Origin: Anseranas semipalmata
Lineage: Eukaryota; Chordata; Aves; Anseriformes; Anseranatidae
NCBI GenBank assembly: GCA_013399115.1
Contig: VXAA01003008.1
Span: forward strand, 220,413-284,412
Direction: 5' to 3'
DNA: 64,000 nt
Shown: positions 24,984 to 35,180 of the stretch, piece by piece
Numbering within the stretch: the stretch's first letter is position 1
Layout: each line of letters begins with the position of its first letter
Made by a program: the position numbers and the translations under genes
The notes under the pieces: model-generated
Seen by the model: only the letters and a program-made list of their open reading frames with translations
Databases searched by the model: none
What the model was told of the DNA's origin: nothing

Positions 24984-25017
24984 ATTATATATATACACAC
25001 ACACACACACACACATA
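24984..25017. repeat. (TA)n(CA)10 microsatellite
   Basis: TA-rich start followed by about ten AC units (24995-25014) and a TATGC exit. This is a typical vertebrate dinucleotide repeat and is likely to be length-polymorphic. Confidence 0.93.
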
Positions 25018-26497
25018 TGCAAATGCTTTTAATTTGGGTATTGAATTTTATCCATACCATAAGATCAACCAATTAACCTCTCTATCTGTGAAAGGGATTT
25101 GGGAAGTCAAAGTGAATATTATTGCTGCTCATCTAATTGAAGATGTAAAATGTTCTGTAAGTCTAAGCAAAAGATTATTCTGTTCTGCTTAATTTGTAAT
25201 ACACATTAGTAATGTATTTGCATAAACACTAACCACGTCTAATATGGGGGGGAGGGGGGCAGGATCTCTGAGCAGTGTGCTTAATTTTTTTAGTTTCCTG
25301 GGTTTTGTTGTCTTTCAGTATTAAATATTTGGTATTTTCACTTTTTGAATCATAAATAGGGTACAATACATGGAAAATGTAAGAACGTTTATATGAAATT
25401 AAGTCACTTAATGGAATGAAGGCAGTAGAAAAAGAGTGAATTACCTTCTGTAATGGAACTATTAAACCTTCAGTTAATAACTGATTAGTGAGATAAACTT
25501 CATACTGTGTAGATCTGTGATATACTGCTAAAGATGCTGTTTCTGTTTCAGAAAACCTTCTGTTTAGAAACATGTGCTTTATTTTTAAGTGCCGGTTTGT
25601 TATCTGCAGACAGTCTATTTTTTCTGACTCTTCTCATTATAACTGTTTTTGCATGTGGCTCTGTGTCTCTCTGTGTGTGTTCTGTTTATGAATCTTTGTG
25701 GAGAAAATAGTTTTTTTTAGGGGGACACGTGTTATCTTTAATCATTATTTGAATCTTTTGTATAGCTGTGGCCGATTTTTCTCTCTTGTTACTGTGAATT
25801 CAGAATCCAACTTACCTGAAACACAAATTCTGTTTGGTCCTGATAAGATCACTTCTTATGAAGCAGAATACATTTTTAAATGGTCATTTTCAAAAGTCTT
25901 TAATATTAATTTCAAATGTTATAACAATGTAATGCATTTTTTTTCCTAATGTGATTCTATCAGGGTATTATTCTGCCATTTTTATAAGTTCATATGTAGT
26001 GATGTTGTAGTTTTTCATTACCAACATATAATGATGTATTCTGAAAATGTGCTGTCACTTAAATGTGTATGTACTTAATTTGGTTAGGAGACATATGTCT
26101 GTGATTGCTAAAAAAAGCATAGCAGAAATTACAGTATAAAGAGCAGCAGACAGAGTCATTAGGTTTGAAGTATACCTACCCTGTATATATAAAATAATTA
26201 CAAAGTAATCAGAAACTCTTCCTTGTTTTCTAGTATATTAAAGAGAAGTTGTATAAATGTGGTACAGTGGCAAAGGGCAAGGCTTATTTTTTGCTGGTGC
26301 AGCTGTGGTTAGGAAATTTGCAGTATCTGCAGCTCGTATGTATAATGCAGTCCAACTGATCTCTGGCCTTGTAATTATTTTTAGTATATATATTACATTG
26401 CAACTTCTATTATCATAGAACTAAGGACATTTGTCTTGGATCAAGACTCTGTTGTGTTATTTGCTGTGCAAATGCTGGGAAAAAAACGCTTCCTCTC

Positions 26498-27250
26498 CTA
26501 AAAACCAATCAGTCGGGGAGAAAAGAAGAAGATTAACAGGTAGAAAAGGAGAGGAGAGCAGTGATGAGTATCAGCGTTGATGCATTTGTGGCCTGCATGT
26601 ATTTTTTTCTTATAAGCATTATAGCAATGGAGTTTTAACTCCCGGGGCTGGGGTTGAGAAGTTCGTAGGGAGAAATAGTTGGTAATTGTAGGTGGGTTTG
26701 AAAATCCTCCCAACTACGATGAGCAGTAGGGAGTGGGAGAATGGGTTGAATTTGCTTGCAGATTTGGCTGGTGGAAAGTTGAATGAAGTGCGATGAGACA
26801 GGATTTGAAAATGAAGATGAAAAAGTGAAATATGACATGAGAGGAGGAACAGAAAGTGGAAGTAGGGGTGAAGGAAATAGATAGAAGTAGATGGAAGCAC
26901 TGCAAAGAGCGGGATAAATGGTCCAAATCATTGGCTAGAAAACAGCAAGATTCTTTTTTGTCAAGGCCAATGAGGAGATGATTTGAGAAACTAGTGCAAA
27001 AGTTGATGAAAGCCCGGACAGGAAATCAGTTAGTAGAAGGGTCTGTATTTTGGCATTACCCAGAAAGAATCTGCAAGATTTTAGACCTAGCGTGGTAAAT
27101 TAGATTATGATAGTTGTTATGATGAGAAAACAGCAAAGGTACCACAGGAAAAGAGAAAAGACATAACAGGGAGATTTGGGGATGGTGGAAACTTGAAGTC
27201 TGTTCTATTCATTTTGAGCTTGAACCAAAAGCTGCATATGTCCATGTATG
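26498..27250 (+). other. Purine-rich block, possible ancient repeat
   Basis: On the plus strand this stretch is strongly biased to A and G for several hundred bases without being a simple repeat. The tail near 27200-27260, with 'attcattttgagcttgaac' followed by 'catatgtccatgtatgtc', has the flavour of an ancient amniote interspersed repeat 3' region that I recall from other genomes, but I cannot name the family with confidence. The skew leaves the minus strand pyrimidine-rich and almost free of stop codons in some frames, giving overlapping 70-98 codon frames that are not believable proteins. Confidence 0.3.
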
Positions 27251-28280
27251 TCCCTGTAAGAGACAAGTCTTCTCAGATCATGTCTTTTTTATTTAAAGCT
27301 AGATTCTACTACTGATACTGTCATTTAATTCTGATGTCAGATAAATACTTAACATAACAAATCAGGAGGCTAGAACAAAATTGATCAGCCCAGATTTAAT
27401 GTGAAAACCTTTGTCTCATGCAGTATGTTAAATAATGTGTTATTATAGATAAAGTAGACAAAAAATGGTCAAAAATGAAATTATATATTTATTCTCTAGA
27501 TCATGGAAAGCTCATGGAAGGAATCTTTTCCAGATTGTTTTATTTAGGCAAATGGCTGCACATTCTGATAAATGTGTCCACTTAACTTTTTTCAATGATT
27601 TGACTGTTACAGCACAGTGCTTGAGTACTTAAAATTGTGGCAGATCTAAGGCTTAGTTGTTGAATTTGTAGGAGCAGTGACTGAACGTGTTCAAACCAAT
27701 TGTTCAGTTCAATGCTAGTGATGGACTGTAAGATACAAGAGTAACGTACCTATTCGCTATCATGGAAAACATTTCAAATAACTCCTACAGCCTTATAAGG
27801 CACTGTGAGATTGTTTGTGTGTACTGTTTGTATGTATACCTAGATGCACATGGTTTCATCCTCTTTATTCTCTCTCCATCTTAATATATACATATGTACA
27901 ATTCTTAAGCTTAGGAAGTACTAAAGAAACTACTGCTAGTTTGTGTAAATAGGGGGGTGGCTGATTCTAACGAAATCTTTGTAACACAAGGCACCCTCTT
28001 TACCTGAGAATGGGCTTGTATTCCCTATCATGTGTCTGTCATTTGAAACTCTATCTGAGAAAAGTTTTAGCTCCCCTACTGATGTTTTCATTCTGAGGGA
28101 GCTAGTTTGGTACCACAGCAGTAACCTGTTTGGTCATGGCCTTGGTATGGTGTATGGAGAGCAATGACTGATTCTGAAGTTGTTGTTGCTGGGGTGGCAG
28201 TGGGGCTGGCTTACATTAAACCTTGTAAAATGGAGAAAAGAGGTCCAGTAAGATTGTCATAGGGTGTTTGTTAAAGTGAT

Positions 28281-28302
28281 TTGTTTTGTTTTGTTTTGTT
28301 TT
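28281..28302. repeat. (TTTTG)4 microsatellite
   Basis: About four units of the pentamer TTTTG. Confidence 0.9.
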
Positions 28303-28624
28303 AAATAGTTCATTGCTGCAATGATTCCTAAATGCTGCACAGAGATTTAAGTAGCAAGTGCTCTCATTTCTTTCTTAAGAATTTAATTTCAGGTCCTGTG
28401 AATGAAGAAGCTTGCACCACTCTGCACCAACCTTGTCTCTTGTTCCATATTTCCTCACATTTATGTGCTCTTCCTAAGGGTCATACTGAAAAGGTTGGAT
28501 TTGCACTGTGTAGGTTCGGGTTCAGCATGATCTACTCAAAGTTTTCCATGACAGTTGTCTTGCATGTGCCCTAGAGTGAGAGAGGGTGATTTGACGAGTC
28601 TGTACTTAAACTTACCTCTAAAGT

Positions 28625-28647
28625 GGAGAGAGAAAGAGAGAGAGAGG
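28625..28647. repeat. GA-rich microsatellite
   Basis: Interrupted (GA)n tract with one AAAG unit. Confidence 0.85.
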
Positions 28648-28711
28648 CTGCTTTCATACCTGGTAGAGGAAAATAGTGAGACATTGACACAGTTCATGAA
28701 TTCTTAGATTT

Positions 28712-29260
28712 TAAGGACAGAAGGACTACTAAATCATCTAGTCTCACCTACTGAATAAAAGAAAGCCAGAGAATCTCACCTATTTTTTTCAGTATTGAAC
28801 TCAGTAACTTGTACAAATGAAAATATATTGCCCAGAAAAACATCCACCGTTGGTTTGAAGGTATTAAGAGATAGTGAAATCACCTTCTTTCCCTAGTAAT
28901 CATTCCAATAGTGAATCACTCTGCATTTAAAGGAGTTGGACATCCTGTTGTTAATCTGAGTTTGCTTGGCTTCAAGGTCCAGCCCTAAATTCTTCATATT
29001 CCCTTTTCTGACAGACTAAAGACTGCATTAGTAACTGGAACCTTCTGCCATGAAGATATTTAAGGACTACAACTAAGTCTCTTTTTCAGTTTTATTATGA
29101 TAACTGCTTGGATTTCTTAAATCCTTCATTATAAAATTTTATTTTTTTTTTACCCCCGGTTTGTAAATCTTTTCTGTAGCCCTTCTCTGTACTCCTTAGT
29201 TATTCAACACCCTTTTTGAAATATGGACTAGAGAAATAAGATTGCATTTCAGGGGAGTAT
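28712..29260 (-). mobile_element. Ancient CR1 LINE fragment, antisense
   Basis: Read on the plus strand, this is the reverse complement of a CR1 3' region of the older type common in turtles, crocodilians and birds. Landmarks are 'actactaaatcatctagtct' near 28726-28745, 'ggtttgaaggtattaagaga' near 28853-28872, 'cattccaatagtgaatcact' near 28901-28920, 'ttgcttggcttcaaggtcca' near 28963-28982, 'ccatgaagatatttaaggac' near 29049-29068, and 'gtagcccttctctgtactcc' near 29177-29196. It is far more diverged than the copy at 1428-1938, has many small indels, a T-run near 29144-29152, and no open reading frame. Boundaries are approximate to about 30 bases. Confidence 0.82.
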
Positions 29261-30587
29261 GATTCACAGGTTATTCACAAAGATTTTGCAAGACATCATG
29301 AGGCAGCCTCTGCGTTGCTTTTATCTTTCATGTTTGCCAAGTTATCACAATGTGTCATACCAACTCTGGTTTACTTTGTCTAACTGTAGAAAATGTGGTA
29401 AAGAATCAAGAGTGAAATAAGGTCTCCTGGGCACCCATGTTTCATGTTTTCCTCCTCTTAAACATGCAATTCCCACAGCTGAGATCAACAGAAGAGTAAG
29501 TCACATTTATAAGTAGTATGGAAACTTCTGGGGACTACAGAATTGGTACCACAAGTGACAACTCCGGTCTGCCATTTCTCTCTCATGTGCCGATGACATC
29601 AACATCTTCATTGCAGCCTGTAGCGCAGAGTAAAGATCCTGCTAAAGCCCCCATCTTGCTCCTGCCCCTGCCATCCTCTTTCTCCTGCCACAGTCCGTAC
29701 TTTAATCACGAGGTCTGTAGAATGACTGCAACTCAGTGTCTTACGTGGGGTGATGTTTTTTTTCCCGCCTATGAATAACAGTGATCCCTGCTGGCTTTTT
29801 TATTATGATTTGATGGTGATGTTAGAGTTTTAAAATGGGATGTGGCCTGGAGGGCATGTGCTTCAAAGCAGCTCACCTACTTTCTCAGTGTATTGCAGTG
29901 TGTCCCTCTGGCAGGAGAAATGTCAGAATCCTAATTTTTTTTTCACCTGTCTGCAAGATTGACACCTCCTGTGCTGCATGCTGTGAGTTATAGGGATTTG
30001 TTGTTTTCTGAAGCAGGAAAATCCTGAAGCATGTCCTGTTTGGAAACTTAGTAAGTGCAGTGTGCAAAGTGGAAGAATACAGTGATGGGATAAGGCACAA
30101 TGTATCTTCTTTCAACTGCATCTCATTTTTATGACACTAACAAAAGGAGGAGGAGATGGCAAACCTGCAGCAGAAGTACAACTGTGTAGTGGGATTCTTC
30201 CAGTTAGCTGTAGCAATTCCAATGGATGCTGTAGGGCCAGAAATGATGGTCAAATTGTTGGTAAAAGCGGGGCATGTAGGTAACATTGCGGTGATCAGAA
30301 GTGTCCCACTAGTGGCCATTTGTAATTAACAGTGGGGCTGAGCTTGTAATTAGGGATGTGATTCTACTGTGTGAAACTTAAAGGTCGAATTTGACCTCTC
30401 AGCATTTAGGTTTCCCTCTTTAAGCAATGACTACTTCTTGTATTATTCATGTGAGTAATCTCAGGACATTCTCTGAAGCTACCTTACTTGTAAAAGGTGA
30501 GCAGTGTTAGTATTTGAGTCCCTAAAGTGGACATACTGATCAAGACCCCAAAATACTGTGTTGCTTTATCATTTTTATGTTATTTTT

Positions 30588-30615
30588 GTTTGTTTGTTGT
30601 TTGTTTGTTTGTTTT
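30588..30615. repeat. (GTTT)n microsatellite
   Basis: About seven imperfect GTTT units, with one shortened unit near 30597-30600. Confidence 0.9.
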
Positions 30616-31954
30616 CAGATCATTTGAATAATTTGTTTTTCTTCCCTACCTTTTTCTGGGTCAAAGTATTAGGTATTACGGAGAAGTATGCTGACATTTC
30701 CAACATGGCACTTGCAATTGCTGGTATGAACCAGTTTAAAGGAAAAACAACCTTAAAGTCTGTGTTAGCTTTTCTGATTGTGTTGTTTCCTTAGGAGATA
30801 GAAGGGATGCAAGATCCAGAAGTTCTAGCTTTTCCTTCATTCTTCACCATCAACTTGCAAATTTCTGGAAGGCTAAGTCTCTTTCAAATACAGCCTCCCA
30901 TTCCACATAGGGAAGTTAACTATCAAGAATTGCTTAAAGACAACAGTGCTGGAGAAGATATGTTCTAGCCCTCCCACTGCAGTGTATGAAGGGTCAGGTT
31001 CTTTTCCTCTTTATTCATTTATTTTTCTTTGTCTCCACTGCTCTGTAAGTTAAAAGCTCGTACTGAGAAGAGGCCAGGTGATATCAGCCAGTGCCTCACC
31101 AACATGCATTTTTAGGGAACTTGGTCATTCAGGTGCTCCACATGTCCACGAAGTCTCCGTTTCAGAGACTTTTTTTGTGTGCAAGCAGTGCAACTAGCAA
31201 ATGATTGCATTATTGTGTATGTCAGCCACATGATTTTAATATTTGTTAATGGAATTTTAACCCATGATAACTAAAAGACTAATATTTTTGATAGATGTAT
31301 AAATGTGAGGTATCTGTCCTAGATCGCACTGCTTCCACCTACTCCGGCGTGCTTTCTTCAGATGTGCAACACTGCATGGCTAGCAAGATGCTATGAAAAA
31401 CCCTGTCTAGGTTATCACTAACTGCCACCATGGAAATTACATACCAGGTCTTTAACAGGTCAAAATTTCCTTAAACTCTGAATTAGAGTATTTCAAAACG
31501 GCAAGAACCATCATTCTTATCTGTATTAACATCTAAACTACCACTGAATCATAATGAGATTTCTCAGGCCGTCTCTCTTCTTGTGTTTGTCTCAGCTAGA
31601 ACAAACAACTGAGTTCACACAATACCCTGTAAAGCTAAAAAGGTCTTAATTTAGGATTCAACTTTTAAATGAAACAAGAAGAAAACAATTTTATTCATTA
31701 GGACTTGTTTCAAGACCTTTCTGTTCATCCAGAGCTTCTTGGCAGTGTGAATTAAAAAGGGGAGATTCTCAGCCAAGGGTGGCTGGCATTGTTTCATTTT
31801 TTTTACCCCAGGTATTAAGTTGCCAGTGTGTGAAGTTTTGTGCATTATTTTCTAACTGTGCATTGCATTGAGGAAATTCAAACCGTCTTGATAGGGCTGT
31901 CAGTGCCTTCATTATCAGGTTGGGTTTTAGGAACCCATTTTGCTACTGTGTGAC

Positions 31955-32030
31955 CTTTTATACCAGTCAATAAAGTCAGTGGATTTGTGCTGGTGTACAA
32001 ATGAAATAAGACAGTAATGAGTCAGGCCCC
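31955..32030. mobile_element. Possible ancient amniote repeat fragment
   Basis: The sequence 'tttataccagtcaataaagt', then 'gatttgtgctggtgtacaaa' and 'gagtcaggcccc' (to about 32030) recalls a widespread degraded reptile-bird repeat with the pattern 'acaccagtgtaaatgagatc...atcaggccc'. The recollection is of a pattern, not a database match, and the family is not named here. Confidence 0.25.
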
Positions 32031-32399
32031 AGCAAACAGCAAATAGCAACATATCAGTCTGTTTATCACTGGTTATGGCAGCTTCCATTGACCTAAGTAA
32101 AGAAGTTTCTTACTGGTTTGGTTAAACCTTGCTTAAACATTTGATTTTGTGTGTGAATCATATAATCCAGATCTCGTTATGGTGTTAAATTAAACGTATA
32201 CTCAAAACCCACTTTAAATTGCTGCATTCATACAATTTATAAGCTACAGTGCTTTCTTACGCTTTCCTCACCTGGCTGAGTTTCGCAAGTTATCTCAGGA
32301 GAGCGTGTGCTGGTGTGTCCTTTTAGACACAGTGCTGAGGCACAGCTGGTGTCGGGGCAGGGGAACAGCCTCATCTCAGGAATGCCTTGTATGCCTCTT

Positions 32400-32780
32400 T
32401 TTCAGACCAATAAGTAACCACATTTATTAACATTACTATTTTAATGTATCTGCGTACGTGTATGTATTCACCGTCTCAGGAATGTGGTAGCATTCAGTTT
32501 TGTTGTCCTAAATGCTGCTGTTTGTGTCTGCAGCCCAGGCAGTTCGATCTTTCAGCCCCGTGTATTTACCAACCATTCAGGCTCCTTGCAGTATTCACAC
32601 ATACATTATGTAAAATAAAATAAAATAAAATACCTTATTAGGACTGTGGGGGCTGTGAATGGATTATTCCAATTTGCCTATCATGGTAATGACACCTGTT
32701 AGAGGTGTGATACAAAAGGCAGTGACAGGCAGTGTAATTTAGTAATTGTAGCCATTGTACTATAGAGCTGGTCAGTTCAC
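32400..32780. other. Candidate conserved non-coding element
   Basis: Unique sequence with words such as TTATTCCAATTTGCCTATCA near 32662-32681 and TTTAGTAATTGTAGCCATTG near 32737-32756, together with TAATGACA near 32686-32693. A short (AAAAT)4 microsatellite at 32612-32631 interrupts it. No open frame is present. The call rests on motif texture only. Confidence 0.25.
32612..32631. repeat. (AAAAT)4 microsatellite
   Basis: About four pentamer units of AAAAT. Confidence 0.9.
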
Positions 32781-34019
32781 CAGGCAAGTACAAAGAAACC
32801 AGTGTTAAGGCTAAGCAGGGGTGGGTAAGCTTAATGGAGAGAGCTGGTGCTCTACTGAAAGAAACTTTTGGTGGAGGGCTAACTCCCGGGGGAAGGAGTT
32901 AGAATGAGTTGAAAAGAATGAACAGAAGTATAAAAATGGTACAGGTTTTCTTATTTCTGGTCTTAAAGTGACAGAGGACTTCTGGTGATGAGCATGGTTT
33001 GTCCCACTTGCTAAAGGAGGGCAGAGGGAGAGAGGGAAGCTTTCTGAAAGGCTGAGAGGCTGAGAGGCTGTTCATTTACTGCAGCCACAGAACTGAAGTA
33101 AGCCCGGGCTAGCAGTGGTCTCTTTCCTCATCTGGCTGAACATCACAGCTGGGTTTGGCAAAATTGTTTTTCTACTGAGGTAGTGGTAGAGGAGTCACAG
33201 GGTCAGAAGGTAAATTTGACAGGTCATAGAAAGCCACTGCTGTCAAGTCTTAAATTCGTGCTCTGGACAGATGTACGCGTATATGATTTTAGCGTTCATT
33301 TGGATGGCAGGCCTACCCACTGCTATCTGAAGAGTTAACTTAGGTCTGAAAAGTTAACTAAGGGCTTCAGTGGCTTTTTTGCCGATATATAGAAATCATA
33401 ATGTTTATGCCATTTTTTTTTTTACATATTAGAGGTGATGGAGCTAAAGATACAAAGTTAATTTTGTTACTAGTTCCTTTGTAAATGTGTTTGTTTTATA
33501 AACAGTTTGGAGCACAGACTGCATCTTCCATACCTTGGACACGGAGGATTGAATGGTCAATGCTTTGTTAATAACAGATAGCATTGCTTTCGATCACTTT
33601 GTGAGCCAAAGAGCAACACAAAGACCACACAAATTAACCTTTTCCCTGATGCAGTATCCCTATAGACCCCTAATAGACTATGTAAAATGCATAGTCATTA
33701 ATTAATTTTCTCGTTCTGTAACGATGAGAATGCCAAATAGTTTATAGACTTCTTATACCAGACCTTTTTTTTTTTTTTTTTTTTTAAGTACTTTGAGCTT
33801 GTCTTTATCTGTTCCTCCATCCGCCCCCCATCTGGATATTTGATTTTCCAGCGAGCATATTGGTCTTTTTTTCATGTGAACCTGTAATTATTGAACAAAT
33901 TGTTGTCACAATGAGGACCTTTTTAGAGTTTTATGAAGATGCATTAGAAAACAGTAGTCTTGCAAGATAAGTAGTAGACACAACACTGAAACATATTAAG
34001 GCCAGATTGACTCATTTAA
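32781..34019. other. Non-coding DNA with poly-T run
   Basis: A poly-T run of 21 lies at 33765-33785, and a triple of the octamer GGCTGAGA occurs near 33049-33070. No exon or mobile element is recognised. Confidence 0.55.
33765..33785. repeat. Poly-T run (21 T)
   Basis: Uninterrupted run of 21 T. No minus-strand retrocopy body is recognised next to it. Confidence 0.92.
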
Positions 34020-34760
34020 CAGCTTTAAGAGAACAAGGAAGTAGCCTGAAGTTAACAAAGGTCTGCACAGCAGGGCATTTATGCTAGCAAATACTAATTC
34101 ACATTTGCTAAACAGTATAAACAGATTTGCAGGCAACACCAGGCATCCCATTTAAACGGATTAGGTGTGCCACTTACCTATTGTCTGGGCTGAGGAATGT
34201 GGGGTGCTCAATATGCTCCTTGCAATTAGCCCAATTAGGCAGACACGCCCTTTGTGCAAAGCCAGTTACAGGGCACTTAATCCATCGATTGGAAAGGTAA
34301 TATTTCTTCTGTGAATTGAGAGGTTTGTCCTGCGGTGTTACTTGCATTTTTGCTGATTCCACACCTAACCGTTAAAGTGACCACGCTTCATGTGCCAGTC
34401 AGCTGGTTGATAAAGTGTATTTGATTTTTATAAACTGTGCAAACTGGTGTATTGACTTTGTTGCCGTCAGCTGACGGATTGCTGCAAGAGGAAGGGAATA
34501 CCAAAGAGCTTTGTAATTGGAGCAAAACCAAATGTTAATAAATGGGCCATCCCCGTGGTCTAATGCGAAGTGCAGAGCAAGACTTGTTTATGTTCACAGT
34601 AACTTGCTTTTTTCCCCAGCAAGGGTTAAAAACACAGCAAAGGAGTCGTGTGATATGCATGCTATTATCACTTATTTCTGGAGGAAGTGATTCATGTTAC
34701 ACTGGGGCTGCAGAAACCCCCGCATTCTTTGTTTCCTGCCTGTCAGTCAGATGGTGAAGG
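34020..34760. other. Candidate conserved non-coding element
   Basis: Complex unique sequence without a credible reading frame. The core has two CAATTAG homeodomain-type words nine bases apart (34223-34229 and 34232-34238), followed by CCTTTGTGCAAAG near 34249-34261, a SOX-like context. Further unique CpG-containing words follow at about 34283, 34333, 34369 and 34382, with a GTCAGCTGACGG palindrome-like word near 34467-34478. The 62-codon minus frame (34174-34362) and 71-codon plus frame (34542-34757) show no domain. This is among the strongest-looking regulatory candidates in the window, but conservation is untested. Confidence 0.33.
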
Positions 34761-34889
34761 CCATTTTCCCAGTCTCCTTCAGCTAGTTGGAGGGTCAGTA
34801 CAACAGAGTCCCTCTGAGGCTCGGGAGGAAGTTAAAGAACCAGTTTCAAAGGCCCTTTCCTAGAAAATTATTACAAAAGAAGGTTGACT

Positions 34890-35180
34890 AAAAATAGGAG
34901 AAAAATGAGCTGGTATTCAGCCGACTACTTGCATATTGTCTACAAGCATCTGGATTAATTGTGGATTATATGCCAAAGTAAAGTCGAGTTTTGCGCCAGT
35001 AAAAAGGAGCTGAAGCAGAGGGCGTTTCTCCTCGCAGTCTTCTGCTGGCTGGAGAGGAGATGGGTGATGGTGCTGAGCTGTGGAGGAAGCGCTGGATGCA
35101 GGAGTGGCCGTGCAGGCTGATGGCACGGTCTGGAGCTTCTGCACACCGCAGCTGGCCTTTTCAGAAGCATTTGGACCCTA
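34890..35180. other. Candidate conserved non-coding element
   Basis: Contains two GGATTA words (34952-34957 and 34963-34968), the core recognised by OTX/PITX/CRX-type homeodomains, inside unique sequence with TGCATATTG near 34930-34938. The 3' half (35000-35170) is more GC-rich and carries overlapping minus-strand frames of 71-75 codons without recognisable domains. Motif matches this short occur often by chance, so it is a weak call. Confidence 0.28.

Larger units (their letters stand above)
24826..28711. other. AT-rich non-coding stretch
   Basis: Contains the TA/CA microsatellite at 24984-25017, a G-rich patch G7AG6 at 25246-25259, a purine-skewed block (26498-27200), a (TTTTG)n repeat at 28281-28302 and a GA tract at 28625-28647. 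The overlapping minus-strand frames at 26498-26931 come from the purine skew and are not genes. Confidence 0.5.
29261..32399. other. Non-coding stretch with short repeats
   Basis: Holds a (GTTT)n repeat at 30588-30615 and a possible ancient repeat near 31955-32030. An 86-codon frame at 29518-29778 (Ser, Pro and Leu-rich) and a 60-codon minus frame at 30137-30319 have no recognisable domain. The latter lies in unique sequence that could be constrained, but nothing firm can be said. Confidence 0.5.

Noticed and set aside
25246..25259. G7AG6 as a G-quadruplex
   Set aside because: Only two long G-runs with one loop base. It does not meet the usual four-tract rule without zero-length loops.
26498..26931. 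Four overlapping minus-strand frames of 70-98 codons
   Set aside because: A product of the purine skew of the plus strand. Overlapping in several phases argues against coding.
34542..34620. Possible tRNA-like sequence ('gtggtctaatgcgaagtgca')
   Set aside because: It does not fold into a cloverleaf with recognisable A and B boxes in the right places.
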